DNA of 64,000 nt from contig JAVBPR010000004.1 of assembly GCA_031549485.1 (NCBI GenBank), positions 1-64,000 of the forward strand. Reading direction: 5' to 3'. Positions 14,878 through 23,402 of this stretch are shown here, one piece after another. Both the position numbers and the translations under genes were made by a program. Numbering within the stretch: the stretch's first letter is position 1; each line of letters starts with the position of its first letter. The stretch comes from JAVBPR01 sp031549485 (GTDB taxonomy: Bacteria > Bacillota > Clostridia > Oscillospirales > Feifaniaceae). Below the pieces are notes generated by a model that did no database searches, was not told where the DNA came from, and saw only the letters and a program-made list of their open reading frames with translations.

Positions 14878-15795
14878 ATGAAAAAGTTTAATATTGTTAA
14901 AAACAGAAAAGTTTTTTATATCATCGCGCTTGTCCTTATTATCGCGGGAATTGTTTCGATGGCGGTGCGCGGATTTAACTGGGACATTGATTTTACCGGC
15001 GGAACGGCGATGACCATAAATCTCGGCAAAGCAGTCGAGAGGGCGGATGTTGAAAAGGTTGAAGAGCTCGCAATTAAAGCTCTCGGAGAGAGAGCATCTT
15101 CGGTGCAAAAAACCGGAGCGGACGGACACAGCGTTATTATTAAAGTTACGGTTCAATCAAAAGAGCTCACATCAGAGCAGCGTACAGCTCTTTTTAACGC
15201 TGTAAAAGAAGAATATAAGCTGACAACAGATAAGCCGGACGCAACAGAAACCATTTCGGCAACGGTCGGCGGAGAGCTTCGCGACAAGGCGATACTTTCA
15301 ATAGTGCTTGCCGCGCTTCTCATGCTTATTTATATCTGGATAAGATTTGAGTTCCGCAGCGGACTTTCGGCAGTGTTCGCGCTGCTATTTGATATCTTTA
15401 TCGTTATATCGGCATATTCTATCTTGCAAATCCCGGTCAATACAACATTCATCGCGGTTATTCTTACGATTCTCGGCTATTCGATTAACGCAACGATTAT
15501 CGTATTTGACCGAATTCGCGAAAACCGAAAAATGCTTAAAGCAAAAGAAGCGTTTGAAGACACGGTTGAAAGAAGCCTTTGGCAGACAGCAACGCGTCAG
15601 ATCAATACGACTATAACCACTTTGCTTACAATCACCATGGTCTATATTTTGGGAGTTTCAAGCATAAAACTCTTTGCGCTTCCTCTTATAATCGGCATCA
15701 TCAGCGGTCTTTACTCATCGCTTTTCCTTTCGTCTTCGCTTTGGGTAACATTTAAAAAGATGGCTGTCGGCGAAAAAGGCGCAAAAATCAAATAG
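14878..15795 (+). CDS. secF: Protein translocase subunit SecF
   Basis: The 305-residue protein has the conserved IDFTGGTAM near the N-terminus and GYSINATIIVFDRIREN in the fourth helix, with six membrane helices in total. It follows secD after 14 bases with GGGGAGG as ribosome binding site. It forms the SecDF export accessory complex. Confidence 0.95.
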   Translation: MKKFNIVKNRKVFYIIALVLIIAGIVSMAVRGFNWDIDFTGGTAMTINLGKAVERADVEKVEELAIKALGERASSVQKTGADGHSVIIKVTVQSKELTSEQRTALFNAVKEEYKLTTDKPDATETISATVGGELRDKAILSIVLAALLMLIYIWIRFEFRSGLSAVFALLFDIFIVISAYSILQIPVNTTFIAVILTILGYSINATIIVFDRIRENRKMLKAKEAFEDTVERSLWQTATRQINTTITTLLTITMVYILGVSSIKLFALPLIIGIISGLYSSLFLSSSLWVTFKKMAVGEKGAKIK

Positions 15796-15808
15796 GCTAA
15801 AAAACATA

Positions 15809-15838
15809 AAACCCGCGCCCAAAAGGCGCGGGTTTTTT
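15809..15838 (+). terminator. Terminator of secDF
   Basis: AAACCCGCGCC pairs with GGCGCGGGTTT and is followed by TTTTTCT. Confidence 0.92.
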
Positions 15839-15841
15839 CTC

Positions 15842-15870
15842 TTGAAAAAAGAATATAGATTATATATACT
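15842..15870 (+). promoter_or_regulatory. Sigma-A-type promoter of the zinc-ribbon/nrdR genes
   Basis: TTGAAA, 17 bases and TATACT lie just after the secF terminator and 32 bases before the next ATG. Confidence 0.7.
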
Positions 15871-15902
15871 ATATAATAGCATCTATTTTAGGAGGTACCA
15901 CA

Positions 15903-16376
15903 ATGTATTGTTCAAAATGCGGTTTAAAAAATTCGGATGAGGCGAATTTTTGTGAGGGTTGCGGCGCCCGTATGGCGGAAGAAAAAGAAGCCGGAACCGA
16001 AAAAACATATGATGCAAATTTTTATTCTTCCGGCAGCGCGATAAGGGAAGTCACAAATGATTTTGATTCCGCCGATATTTCGCAAAATAAAGTTATGGCG
16101 GGGCTTTCATATTTGCTTTTTTTCCTTCCGCTGTTAGCCTGCCCGAATTCGAAATTTGCAAAATTTCACGCTAACTATTCGCTGCTTCTTTTGGTAGTAT
16201 ATATTTGTATCGGTGTCGCAACCGGTATTCTGGGGCTTATTCCTTTTGTCAGGGCAATTATCGCCCCGATTCTTTGGCTTGTTCCGACAGCTATCTTTAT
16301 TTTCGGCGTGGTAACATCTTTGCAGGGCAAAGCATATGAGCTTCCTTTGTTTGAAAAAATAAAAATTATTAAATAA
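15903..16376 (+). CDS. Zinc-ribbon membrane protein
   Basis: The 157-residue protein opens with a zinc ribbon (CSKCGLKN...CEGCGARM, residues 3-22), continues with a charged linker and ends with three membrane helices in a DUF4870-like arrangement (VMAGLSYLLFFLPLLAC, FHANYSLLLLVVY, LVPTAIFIFGVV). AGGAGG lies 7 bases before the ATG. Such proteins are common in Clostridia and their job is unknown. nrdR follows after 16 bases. Confidence 0.8.
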   Translation: MYCSKCGLKNSDEANFCEGCGARMAEEKEAGTEKTYDANFYSSGSAIREVTNDFDSADISQNKVMAGLSYLLFFLPLLACPNSKFAKFHANYSLLLLVVYICIGVATGILGLIPFVRAIIAPILWLVPTAIFIFGVVTSLQGKAYELPLFEKIKIIK

Positions 16377-16392
16377 GGCCGGTGATTTTAAT

Positions 16393-16851
16393 ATGAAATG
16401 CAGGTTTTGCGGTGATTTGGAAAGCAAAGTTATAGATTCGCGTCCGACAGAAGAGGGCATGAGCATACGCCGTAGGCGGGAATGCCTAAACTGCGGAAAA
16501 AGATTTACGACCTATGAAATTATCGAAACGCTGCCCATTGTCGTTATAAAAAAGGATAAATCGAGGGAAACTTTCGACCGCAATAAACTGATAAACGGTC
16601 TTGTAAGAGCGTGTGAAAAACGGCCTGTGCCGCTTTCGGTTATCGAAAATCTTGTTGATGAGATAGAAGCCTCGATTCATAATTCGCTTGAAAGAGAAAT
16701 AACAAGCAGCCAGATAGGCGAGATGATTATGGACAGACTTAAAAACATCGACGAGGTCGCCTATGTCCGTTTTGCGTCTGTTTATCGCCAATTTAAGGAT
16801 ATAAACACCTTTTTTGACGAGCTTCACAAACTTTTGGGTGAGAAAAAGTGA
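16393..16851 (+). CDS. nrdR: Transcriptional repressor NrdR
   Basis: The 152-residue protein has the zinc ribbon CRFCG...CLNCGKRF (residues 3-34), the SRPTEEGMSIRRRREC DNA-contact region and an ATP-cone domain (VIKKDKSRETFDRNKL). NrdR senses ATP/dATP and represses ribonucleotide reductase genes. No ribonucleotide reductase gene or tandem NrdR box is visible in this window. It overlaps the following PHP gene by 4 bases. Confidence 0.96.
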   Translation: MKCRFCGDLESKVIDSRPTEEGMSIRRRRECLNCGKRFTTYEIIETLPIVVIKKDKSRETFDRNKLINGLVRACEKRPVPLSVIENLVDEIEASIHNSLEREITSSQIGEMIMDRLKNIDEVAYVRFASVYRQFKDINTFFDELHKLLGEKK

Positions 16852-17669
16852 TAGACTTGCATACGCATTCAAACTGCTCCGACGGATTAGTATCGCCGGA
16901 GCAGTTGCTTGATAAGGCAAAGGAAGCGGGGCTTTATGCTGTCGCTTTGACCGACCATGACACGGTTATCGGGCTTGACAGGGCGAAAAAGCGGGCAAGC
17001 GAAATCGGAATGGTGTTTGTCCCGGGGGTTGAAGTTTCGGCGGACGAGCCGGTTCATGTTCATCTTTTGGGGCTTAATATTGATTATAAGAATAAAAAAC
17101 TTGCAAATATGCTTTCCCGCGGGATTTTGATGAGAGAAGAGCGCAACGCCGGAATGGTAGCAAAACTCCGCGCGGCAGGATACGACGTCGATGCGGAAAA
17201 ATTGAGGTCGCGCGGCGGCGAAGGGGTAACAAGAGCGAATATCGCAAGGGAGCTTGTAAAAGGCGGATACGCGAAAAATATCGATGACGCTTTCGGAAGG
17301 TATTTGGCAAAGGGATGTGTCGGATATTTAAAGGGCGAAAAGCTGAAGGCAAAGGAGATTATAGAGACTATCCTTTATTGCGGCGGCGTCCCGGTTTTGT
17401 GTCATATTAATCAGATAAAACTTCCGAAGGAAGAGCTTGAAGCGCTTATCAAAAAATATGTTTTGCTTGGACTTTGCGGCGTTGAGACGATTTACCCGGA
17501 ATACGACGAATACTGGAAAAACTATGCAAAAGAAGTATGCGAAAAATACGGCCTGATTGGAAGCGGCGGATCTGATTTTCACGGAGACGAACGCAGAAGC
17601 AGGGTGGGCAGCATTGATGTGCCCGATGAAATTTTAACTGCTATACTAAAAAAATCAGCCTTAAAATAG
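16848..17669 (+). CDS. PHP-domain phosphoesterase (RNase AM/YciV-like)
   Basis: The 273-residue protein starts at GTG overlapping the nrdR stop. It has the PHP motifs DLHTHSNCSDG, LTDHDTVIGL, PGVEVS, CHINQ and GSGGSDFHGD, giving a three-metal site. Closest in plan are 3',5'-nucleotide phosphatases/5'-3' exoribonucleases of the RNase AM group, which act on 3'-phosphoadenosine 5'-phosphate-like nucleotides and short RNA. The exact substrate is inferred only from the family. Confidence 0.88.
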   Translation: MIDLHTHSNCSDGLVSPEQLLDKAKEAGLYAVALTDHDTVIGLDRAKKRASEIGMVFVPGVEVSADEPVHVHLLGLNIDYKNKKLANMLSRGILMREERNAGMVAKLRAAGYDVDAEKLRSRGGEGVTRANIARELVKGGYAKNIDDAFGRYLAKGCVGYLKGEKLKAKEIIETILYCGGVPVLCHINQIKLPKEELEALIKKYVLLGLCGVETIYPEYDEYWKNYAKEVCEKYGLIGSGGSDFHGDERRSRVGSIDVPDEILTAILKKSALK

Positions 17670-17683
17670 CAAAAAATATGAAA

Positions 17684-17716
17684 AGCCCCTCCGGAATACC
17701 GGAGGGGCTCGGTTTT
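17684..17716. terminator. Bidirectional terminator
   Basis: AGCCCCTCCGG pairs with CCGGAGGGGCT around AATA and has a T-run after it on the plus strand and an A-rich start (T-run on minus). It separates two converging genes. Confidence 0.9.
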
Positions 17717-18849
17717 TATGTAATTGTTAGGGTTCCGCTTCGCTTTCGCCCGTAAACCGATTGAACAAGCCCCATGCAAAGCCAAACGCTCAAAATGGAA
17801 GATCCGCCGTAACTAAAGAAGGGAAGTGTAATTCCGATAACCGGCAGAAAGCCCATGCACATTCCGAGGTTTTCAAACGTCTGTGCAAAAAGCATTGCGA
17901 AAACGCCGAAAGCGATAAGCGCGCCGTTGTTGTCTTTTGCCTTCATCGAAATAAGAAGCACTCTCGCCATAAGGCAAAGCAGTAATATTATGACAAGGGC
18001 GCTGCCGAAAAATCCGAATTCCTCGCCTGCGACGGCAAAAATAAAATCGGTTTGTTTTGCGGGCAATAAATCCTGCTGTATTTGCGTTCCGTGAGTAAAT
18101 CCTTTGCCGAGAAGCCCGCCGGAGCCGATTGCGATTTTGCTTTGAACCGCCTGAAATCCGACGCCGAGCGGATCAAGGTCGGGATTAAATCCGAAAAGGA
18201 TTCTGTCGCGCATATATCCGGCGAGAAGATTGTTCCAAATAAGCGGAAAGGCGGCGACCGCAAGAGCGGTAAATCCTAAAATCAGTTTTATATTAAGGCC
18301 GGAAACGAAAATCATGGCAAGTCCCATGAATAAAAATATAATGGTCGTTCCCATATCTCCTTGAACGTAAATCAGAAGAAGATAAACGCCGAAATGAGTA
18401 AAGATATTGACAAGCCCGCGAAGCGAGTTTATTTGCTCGCGGTTGTGATTAAGACAAGAGGAAAAAGAGATAATAAAAGCGATTTTCACGAGTTCGGACG
18501 GCTGGATATTAATAGGGCCAAGTGAAATCCAGTTGCGGTTGGTCGATGCGCTGTTCGGTCCGTGACCGAAAATCAAGGTAAAAATAACAGCGAGAACAGA
18601 AAGCCCGACAAAGATGAACCAAGCGTCGCAAAGGGTATTATAATCAAGCCTCGAGAGTAAAATCATGCCGATAAGTCCGATGCCGAGCGCCGCAATTTGC
18701 ACGGCAAGGCTTCGGTTCGAGGAAAAGGAAAGGGTGGCGCTGTAAATAAGAATAAGACCGTATATTGTGCAGGCGCCAGCGAGCGAAAGAAGCACATAAT
18801 CGGTCGTTTTAAAATATTTTAATATGCCGGACAGAAGTTTATTATTCAT
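17716..18849 (-). CDS. rodA: Rod shape-determining SEDS glycosyltransferase
   Basis: The 377-residue protein has ten membrane helices and the SEDS signatures RNWISLGPINIQPSELVK (central loop), QGDMGT and, near the end, GITLPFFSYGGSSIL. SEDS proteins polymerise lipid II into glycan strands; the RodA branch works with a class B penicillin-binding protein in side-wall growth. I favour RodA over FtsW because of LGPINIQPSE and overall length, but no mre or pbp gene is in the window to settle it. No clear ribosome binding site precedes the ATG, so the start is less certain than the product. Confidence 0.88.
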   Translation of the reverse strand: MNNKLLSGILKYFKTTDYVLLSLAGACTIYGLILIYSATLSFSSNRSLAVQIAALGIGLIGMILLSRLDYNTLCDAWFIFVGLSVLAVIFTLIFGHGPNSASTNRNWISLGPINIQPSELVKIAFIISFSSCLNHNREQINSLRGLVNIFTHFGVYLLLIYVQGDMGTTIIFLFMGLAMIFVSGLNIKLILGFTALAVAAFPLIWNNLLAGYMRDRILFGFNPDLDPLGVGFQAVQSKIAIGSGGLLGKGFTHGTQIQQDLLPAKQTDFIFAVAGEEFGFFGSALVIILLLCLMARVLLISMKAKDNNGALIAFGVFAMLFAQTFENLGMCMGFLPVIGITLPFFSYGGSSILSVWLCMGLVQSVYGRKRSGTLTIT

Positions 18850-18965
18850 AGATAAAATATTAAATTAATTAGAGCCGATTGTCAAATAAGATTATCCTTT
18901 CATGGAGCTTTTACATAGAATATATTGTGCCATTAATGGCAAAAAGGAAAATGAAAGGAAATGAA

Positions 18966-19898
18966 ATGGAAAATCTTTTAATTGATAATAATTCTTTGGA
19001 AACTTCGAATACGGACGCAAACGACGAAAGAGACTTGGGCTTTTTTGACGAAATACTTGCGCTTGAGGATGAATTTGGTTTTTCGGATAATTTAGGCTGC
19101 TCGAGTTGCTGCGGCAGATGCAGAAGAGGTCCGACAGGAGCGACCGGCTCGACAGGGGCAACAGGCTCGACAGGAGCGACAGGCTCGACGGGGGCAACAG
19201 GCTCGACGGGGGCAACAGGCTCGACTGGAACAACAGGGGCAACCGGAGTGACCGGTATGACTGGCCCGACTGGCCCAACTGGTCCGACCGGCGCCACTGG
19301 CGCAACGGGCGCAACAGGAACAGGCGAAATCGGTCCGACAGGCCCCACCGGAGCTACTGGAGCAACAGGAACAGGCGAAACCGGTCCGACAGGAGCTACA
19401 GGCGCCACAGGAGCGACCGGCGCAACCGGGGCGCAGGGTGTCCAGGGAGTGCCGGGACAGGACTTGACGGGGCTTGCAACCTTTGTATATCTTTATAACA
19501 ACCTGCGCTATTGCGTCGGTCAAAACGCCGCGGTAACCTTTAATTCCACGCCGATTCCCGCAATTCCGCTGCTCGGAATAGAGGTTATTTCGGACAGCAC
19601 GGTAAGGCTTACCGAAACAGGGTTTTATAAAGTGGAATTCCAGCTTTGTAAAGGTCAGTGCTCGAACGCGAGATTCGAAATTCGAAGCGGCGGAAACGCT
19701 CTTCCCGGAACACTTTATTTTTCGCCCGGAAATGATAATATTCTGCATGGCTTTGCAATCATCGAAGTTCCTCTCGGCGGAGCGCCGATGGATATCCAGC
19801 TTGTGAATGTCTCAAATCACGAGGTTTGTCTTTGCGCAAATGTTGTGACAAATGCGGCTTTGTCTATAGAAAAAATATCCCCGACATTTCTTCCGTAA
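18966..19898 (+). CDS. Collagen-like protein with BclA-type head
   Basis: The ATG at 18966 is preceded by AAAGGA; the frame stays open to a TTG at 18879 but that part lacks a ribosome binding site. The 310-residue product has an acidic N-terminal segment, a cysteine cluster (CSSCCGRC), about 110 residues of GXT triplets (GSTGATGPT) and a C-terminal beta-rich head of about 145 residues (from DLTGLATFVYLYNN) with TNF-like trimer features. This is the BclA/exosporium filament plan. The cysteines just before the stalk may lock the trimer or anchor it to a spore-coat layer. It lies alone between rodA and gdh on the opposite strand. Confidence 0.88.
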   Translation: MENLLIDNNSLETSNTDANDERDLGFFDEILALEDEFGFSDNLGCSSCCGRCRRGPTGATGSTGATGSTGATGSTGATGSTGATGSTGTTGATGVTGMTGPTGPTGPTGATGATGATGTGEIGPTGPTGATGATGTGETGPTGATGATGATGATGAQGVQGVPGQDLTGLATFVYLYNNLRYCVGQNAAVTFNSTPIPAIPLLGIEVISDSTVRLTETGFYKVEFQLCKGQCSNARFEIRSGGNALPGTLYFSPGNDNILHGFAIIEVPLGGAPMDIQLVNVSNHEVCLCANVVTNAALSIEKISPTFLP

Positions 19899-19902
19899 AA
19901 AA

Positions 19903-19935
19903 TAACGAGCGGGCCAAAAGGCCCGCTCGTTTTAT
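19903..19935. terminator. Bidirectional terminator
   Basis: AACGAGCGGGCC pairs with GGCCCGCTCGTT around AAAA with T-runs on both strands, between the converging collagen-like and gdh genes. Confidence 0.92.
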
Positions 19936-19957
19936 GCTATTTAAAGTTATCTTGAAA

Positions 19958-21241
19958 TTATACCCAGCCGCGAAGTTTTACAGCGGTCGCGACGCGGTCG
20001 ATTGCTATTTCGTATGCGGCATCGCGCATATAAAGATTTTTCTTTTCCGCAAGCTCGTAAACGGCGCGGAAAGCGGAGGTCATCTTAAACTGAAGTTTTT
20101 CGAGGACTTCTTCTCTGCTCCAGAAATAGTTCATATTACACTGAACCTGCTCAAAATAGCTGCATGTAACGCCGCCGGCGTTGCAAAGGAAGTCAGGAAC
20201 AAGGGTGATGCCGCTCTCAGCGATAAGCGGGTCGCAGTCCGGCGTTGTCGGGCCGTTTGCCGCTTCGAAAATAAATTTAACCTGTTTAGAAATCTGGCCG
20301 AAATTTGCAGGTGTAATCTGATTTTCAAGCGCCGCCGGAATAAGAATATCAACATCTTCGGCAAGCCAAGCATCGCCCGGAAGAACTTCATAGCCGAATG
20401 CTTTTGCCTTTTCTTTGTCGATTGTGCCGAAGCTGTCTTTAATCTCGAACAATTTAGAAATATCAAGGCCGTTTTTGCTGCGGAATGTGTAAGCTGTTTT
20501 GTCTGTGTTATCCCAGCAGGAAATGGTGATGACCTTGCCGCCGAGTTTCGTGTAAAGTTCCGCCGCGTACTGTGCGACATTACCGAAGCCCTGTATGCTC
20601 GCGGTTGTTTTTGTTATATCAACATTTTTTGCTTTCAAAAGCTCTTCAACAAGATAAACTGCGCCGTAACCTGTAGCCTCAGTACGGCCGAGCGATCCGC
20701 CCATGCCGACAGGTTTTCCGGTAATCATTCCCGGATAGCGATTGCCCATAAGGGCTTCGTATTCATCGAGCATCCAAACCATATGCTGACCGTTTGTCAT
20801 AACATCGGGAGCGGGCACGTCAAGGTTCGGACCGAGTTCCGCATGAAGCTTTCTGATAAAGCCGCGGCAAAGCCTTTCCTGCTCGCCCTGCGACATCTCG
20901 CGCGGATCGCAAATAACGCCGCCCTTGCCGCCGCCGAGGGGAATATCAACAACGGCGCATTTCCAGGTCATCCACATTGAAAGCGCGCGAACGGTGTCCG
21001 CGGTTTCGTGCGGATGAAAACGGAGCCCGCCTTTTGCAGGGCCGCGAGCATCGTTGTGTTTAATTCTAAACGCTTTAAAAACTTTTGTGCTTCCGTCATC
21101 CATTTTTACCGGAACGGTGAAATGGAGTTCTTTTCCGGGTTGACGGAGAAGATCTCTTGTGCCTGCGTCAAGTCCGAGCGATTCTGCCACTTTGTCGAAC
21201 TGTGCCTGGGCATTTTCAAAGGGATTGTAGTTTGCTGCCAT
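19958..21241 (-). CDS. gdhA: Glutamate dehydrogenase
   Basis: The 427-residue enzyme has the Glu/Leu/Phe/Val dehydrogenase signatures: the catalytic lysine region GGGKGG and PAKGGLRFHP, DVPAPDVMT, and the Rossmann domain glycine loop QGFGNVAQYAAE. GRTEATGYG marks the domain junction. It interconverts glutamate with 2-oxoglutarate and ammonia. GGAGG lies 6 bases before the ATG. The hexameric bacterial/NAD-dependent subtype is likely for a Clostridium relative, but cofactor choice cannot be read with certainty. An overlapping 384-codon antisense frame is a shadow. Confidence 0.95.
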   Translation of the reverse strand: MAANYNPFENAQAQFDKVAESLGLDAGTRDLLRQPGKELHFTVPVKMDDGSTKVFKAFRIKHNDARGPAKGGLRFHPHETADTVRALSMWMTWKCAVVDIPLGGGKGGVICDPREMSQGEQERLCRGFIRKLHAELGPNLDVPAPDVMTNGQHMVWMLDEYEALMGNRYPGMITGKPVGMGGSLGRTEATGYGAVYLVEELLKAKNVDITKTTASIQGFGNVAQYAAELYTKLGGKVITISCWDNTDKTAYTFRSKNGLDISKLFEIKDSFGTIDKEKAKAFGYEVLPGDAWLAEDVDILIPAALENQITPANFGQISKQVKFIFEAANGPTTPDCDPLIAESGITLVPDFLCNAGGVTCSYFEQVQCNMNYFWSREEVLEKLQFKMTSAFRAVYELAEKKNLYMRDAAYEIAIDRVATAVKLRGWV

Positions 21242-21396
21242 TGTTTGCCTCCTCGTAATTTTGCAAATTATAAAAAATTTATTTTCATATTATATCATAA
21301 AACGCAAAAGCGCGCTACAAAAAATATGTAAAAATTTTTTTGAAAATTTTTACATATTTTGTTCAAATAATATAAACGGGAAAAAGAAGAAAAAGC

Positions 21397-21741
21397 TTAT
21401 TTTGACGTGTTTTCTTTAACTCTAAACGCCACTATATCACGAATCAGCTTTTTCGGAAGTGGGGAAGAAAAGGGGAACTGAATAGCCCCTTTTGAAAAAT
21501 TGTACCCCTCGAGTTTTTGCGAGAAATGGTCAACGCCGCTTGCACCGGGATAAAAACCGATGTGGGTTTTATGCGCCGCGAAATGGACAAGATTGCCGTT
21601 TTGATAAAAGGTCGGCATCTGCCAGCTTATCTTTTCGGTTGCGTCCGGAGCGGCGGCTTTAATGATTTCTCTGATTTCGCATAGTTTTGCCTGTATTTCA
21701 GGCGAAAATCCCGAAATATAATCGTCAATAACGTTTGGCAT
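21397..21741 (-). CDS. DUF1801/YdhG-like protein
   Basis: The ATG at 21741 has GGAGG four or five bases upstream (the SD itself contains an upstream in-frame ATG, at 21753, which is unlikely as start). The 114-residue product has the YdhG/DUF1801 pattern: IDDYISGFSPEIQAKL, the conserved ISWQMPTFYQNGNLVHFAA, HIGFYPGASG, and GAIQFPFSSPLPKKLI. Some family members are iron-chaperone frataxin-like (B. subtilis Fra); others are of unknown role. Confidence 0.85.
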   Translation of the reverse strand: MPNVIDDYISGFSPEIQAKLCEIREIIKAAAPDATEKISWQMPTFYQNGNLVHFAAHKTHIGFYPGASGVDHFSQKLEGYNFSKGAIQFPFSSPLPKKLIRDIVAFRVKENTSK

Positions 21742-21770
21742 ATGTACCTCCAAAAAATCATATGTAAATC

Positions 21771-21801
21771 GTATAAAGCGGGGAAAAGCCCCGCTTTATA
21801 C
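21771..21801. terminator. Terminator between two minus-strand genes
   Basis: GTATAAAGCGGGG pairs perfectly with CCCCGCTTTATAC around AAAAG. It lies just after the 50-residue gene on the minus strand. Confidence 0.8.
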
Positions 21802-21807
21802 GGCTTT

Positions 21808-21960
21808 TTACAAAGGCTTTGCTTTTTGCTTGCCGGTTTTAACCTTTCCCTGATGCTCGGGCACGGGAGGCTCGTCGTTTTTTGGAAATTTTGCTTTTCT
21901 GTTGCTCTCGGTTCCGTGCGGCTCTTCGGGATCGGGACGTCTCATTCCTGCTTTCGCCAT
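21808..21960 (-). CDS. Small hydrophilic protein, 50 residues
   Basis: An ATG with GAGGTG six bases upstream opens a 50-codon frame ending right before a terminator, so it is a complete transcription unit. The protein is basic and rich in Pro, Lys and Glu (MRRPDPEEPHGTESN, then PKNDEPPVPEHQGK), with no membrane segment. The MRRPDPxxPHGTES opening recalls short hypothetical proteins of Clostridia as I remember them, but I cannot confirm the family here. Function unknown. Confidence 0.7.
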   Translation of the reverse strand: MAKAGMRRPDPEEPHGTESNRKAKFPKNDEPPVPEHQGKVKTGKQKAKPL

Positions 21961-22012
21961 AATTATCACCTCGAAAATATCATTGCCAAAAGGGCGAAAG
22001 CTATTCGGGAAA

Positions 22013-22040
22013 AATAACGCCGCGCATCCGCGGCGTTATT
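22013..22040 (-). terminator. Terminator of the aquaporin gene
   Basis: AATAACGCCGCG pairs with CGCGGCGTTATT; a TTTCCC run follows on the minus strand. Confidence 0.85.
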
Positions 22041-22062
22041 AATAAGTATAAATTTTGATGAG

Positions 22063-22743
22063 TTATTTTGCTTTTTTTGCGCTGATTAGTTTAAATGCGA
22101 CAAAAGCGAGAACGGCGCCGACAAGCGGACCTACGATGAAAATCCAAAGATTTGAAAATGCCGCGCCGCCGGCGAAAATAGCCGGGCCGATGCTGCGGGC
22201 AGGATTGACCGATGTTCCGGTAAGCGGAATGCCGATGATGTGAACAAACGCAAGGGTAAGGCCGATAACGATGCCCGCAACGCTTCCTTTGCTCTCATCC
22301 GAGGTAACGCCTAAAATGGTGAAAACAAAGATAGCGGTCAAGATAACTTCGACTACAAGAGCGCCGACAGCGCCCATATTGGCGGCGACAATGCCGTTTG
22401 AGCCAAGTCCGCCGGTAAGGTCAATGCCGGTTGCGCCGACAAGATATTTTAAAACTCCCGCACCGGCAATCGCGCCGATAATCTGAGAGGCGACATACCC
22501 GCAAAAATCAAGAATATCAATCTTCTTGTTCAGCAGCATCGCAAGCGATACGGCGGGGTTGATGTGGCATCCCGAAACGCCGCCGATAACATAGGCTGTG
22601 GCGACAATCGAAAGACCGAAAGCGAGGGCGACGGCAAGATGACCGCCTGCCGGGTCGCATCCGAGGAAAACGGCGCTTCCGCAACCGACAAAAACGAGAA
22701 TTGCTGTTCCGATAATTTCCGCAAGATATTTTTTAATACGCAT
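22063..22743 (-). CDS. MIP-family aquaporin (AqpZ-like)
   Basis: The 226-residue protein has six membrane helices and both NPA boxes, HINPAVSL and SVNPARSIGPAIF, with the arginine after the second NPA that forms the selectivity filter. The length and the short loops fit water-selective AqpZ better than glycerol facilitators, which carry extra loop residues and an Asp after the second NPAR. GGGGG lies 6 bases before the ATG. Confidence 0.9.
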   Translation of the reverse strand: MRIKKYLAEIIGTAILVFVGCGSAVFLGCDPAGGHLAVALAFGLSIVATAYVIGGVSGCHINPAVSLAMLLNKKIDILDFCGYVASQIIGAIAGAGVLKYLVGATGIDLTGGLGSNGIVAANMGAVGALVVEVILTAIFVFTILGVTSDESKGSVAGIVIGLTLAFVHIIGIPLTGTSVNPARSIGPAIFAGGAAFSNLWIFIVGPLVGAVLAFVAFKLISAKKAK

Positions 22744-22811
22744 ATTATTCCCCCTGTTTTTTATAAAGATATTTTACATTATGTTTCAAATTAAATCAAT
22801 CGGGATAAATA

Positions 22812-22838
22812 AAAAAGCCGCCTTTTTTTAGGCGGCTT
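22812..22838 (-). terminator. Terminator of yjbQ
   Basis: AAAGCCGCC pairs with GGCGGCTTT around a T-rich loop, with a T-run on the minus strand. Confidence 0.85.
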
Positions 22839-22858
22839 TAATTGCAAAAAACGTAAAA

Positions 22859-23356
22859 TTATTCGCCGAGGATTTGAACCATAACGGTTCTCTCGCGAGG
22901 ACGGGTAATATCCCAGTCGATAAAATAAATATGTCCGAACGAGCCGAGGTCGAGTTTACCCTCGATAAGCGGAATCGATTCGCTTCTGCCCATAATCATC
23001 GAGCGCAGATGAGCGCATGTATTGAGGGTGCCGGGTTTATCTTCGCCGTGTTCCGCGGCAAAAACGGTAAGCTCGGGGCCCGGATGCATATACTGACCTT
23101 CTTTGCGCGTTATCGGAATGATTTTTTCGAAAACATCGCAAAGATCTTGCTGAAGATATTCAAGGCCGGTGTAAGACATATCAAAAGAGCATTCCTGAGT
23201 CGCGACAGAGCAGGTTGTGTGATGAGAATAAACTACAACAAGCCCTTCTTTTATGCCGTTTTTTTCAACGATTGCCTGAACCTGCTTGTCAACTTCGTGA
23301 AAGGTCGGACGATGACCGTCAGACTGAACTTTAAAAGATTCTCTGATACATTTCAT
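22859..23356 (-). CDS. yjbQ: YjbQ/UPF0047 family protein
   Basis: The 165-residue protein has the family motifs YSHHTTCSV, NTCAHLRSMIMG, LDLGSFGHIYFIDWD and RPRERTVMVQILGE; the histidines and Asp/Glu form a metal-like pocket. E. coli YjbQ has thiamine phosphate synthase side activity, but the true function is not settled. CAGGAG lies 7 bases before the ATG. It is 46 bases downstream of the TIM-like gene, in the same transcription unit. Confidence 0.9.
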   Translation of the reverse strand: MKCIRESFKVQSDGHRPTFHEVDKQVQAIVEKNGIKEGLVVVYSHHTTCSVATQECSFDMSYTGLEYLQQDLCDVFEKIIPITRKEGQYMHPGPELTVFAAEHGEDKPGTLNTCAHLRSMIMGRSESIPLIEGKLDLGSFGHIYFIDWDITRPRERTVMVQILGE

Positions 23357-23402
23357 GGTAAATCTCCTGTAAATTTATTTATCTTTATGTTAAAACTTTT
23401 AA

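Noticed and set aside
19130..19440. Possible CRISPR-like short repeats
   Set aside because: The repeats are 9-base GXT codon triplets encoding collagen, in frame, with no spacers.
19826..20980. 384-codon plus-strand open frame
   Set aside because: It lies antisense to glutamate dehydrogenase, has no ribosome binding site and its translation resembles no protein; it is a shadow caused by codon bias.
21742..22017. 91-codon plus-strand frame
   Set aside because: It runs antisense to the 50-residue gene and across two terminators; the minus-strand gene has a ribosome binding site and this one does not.
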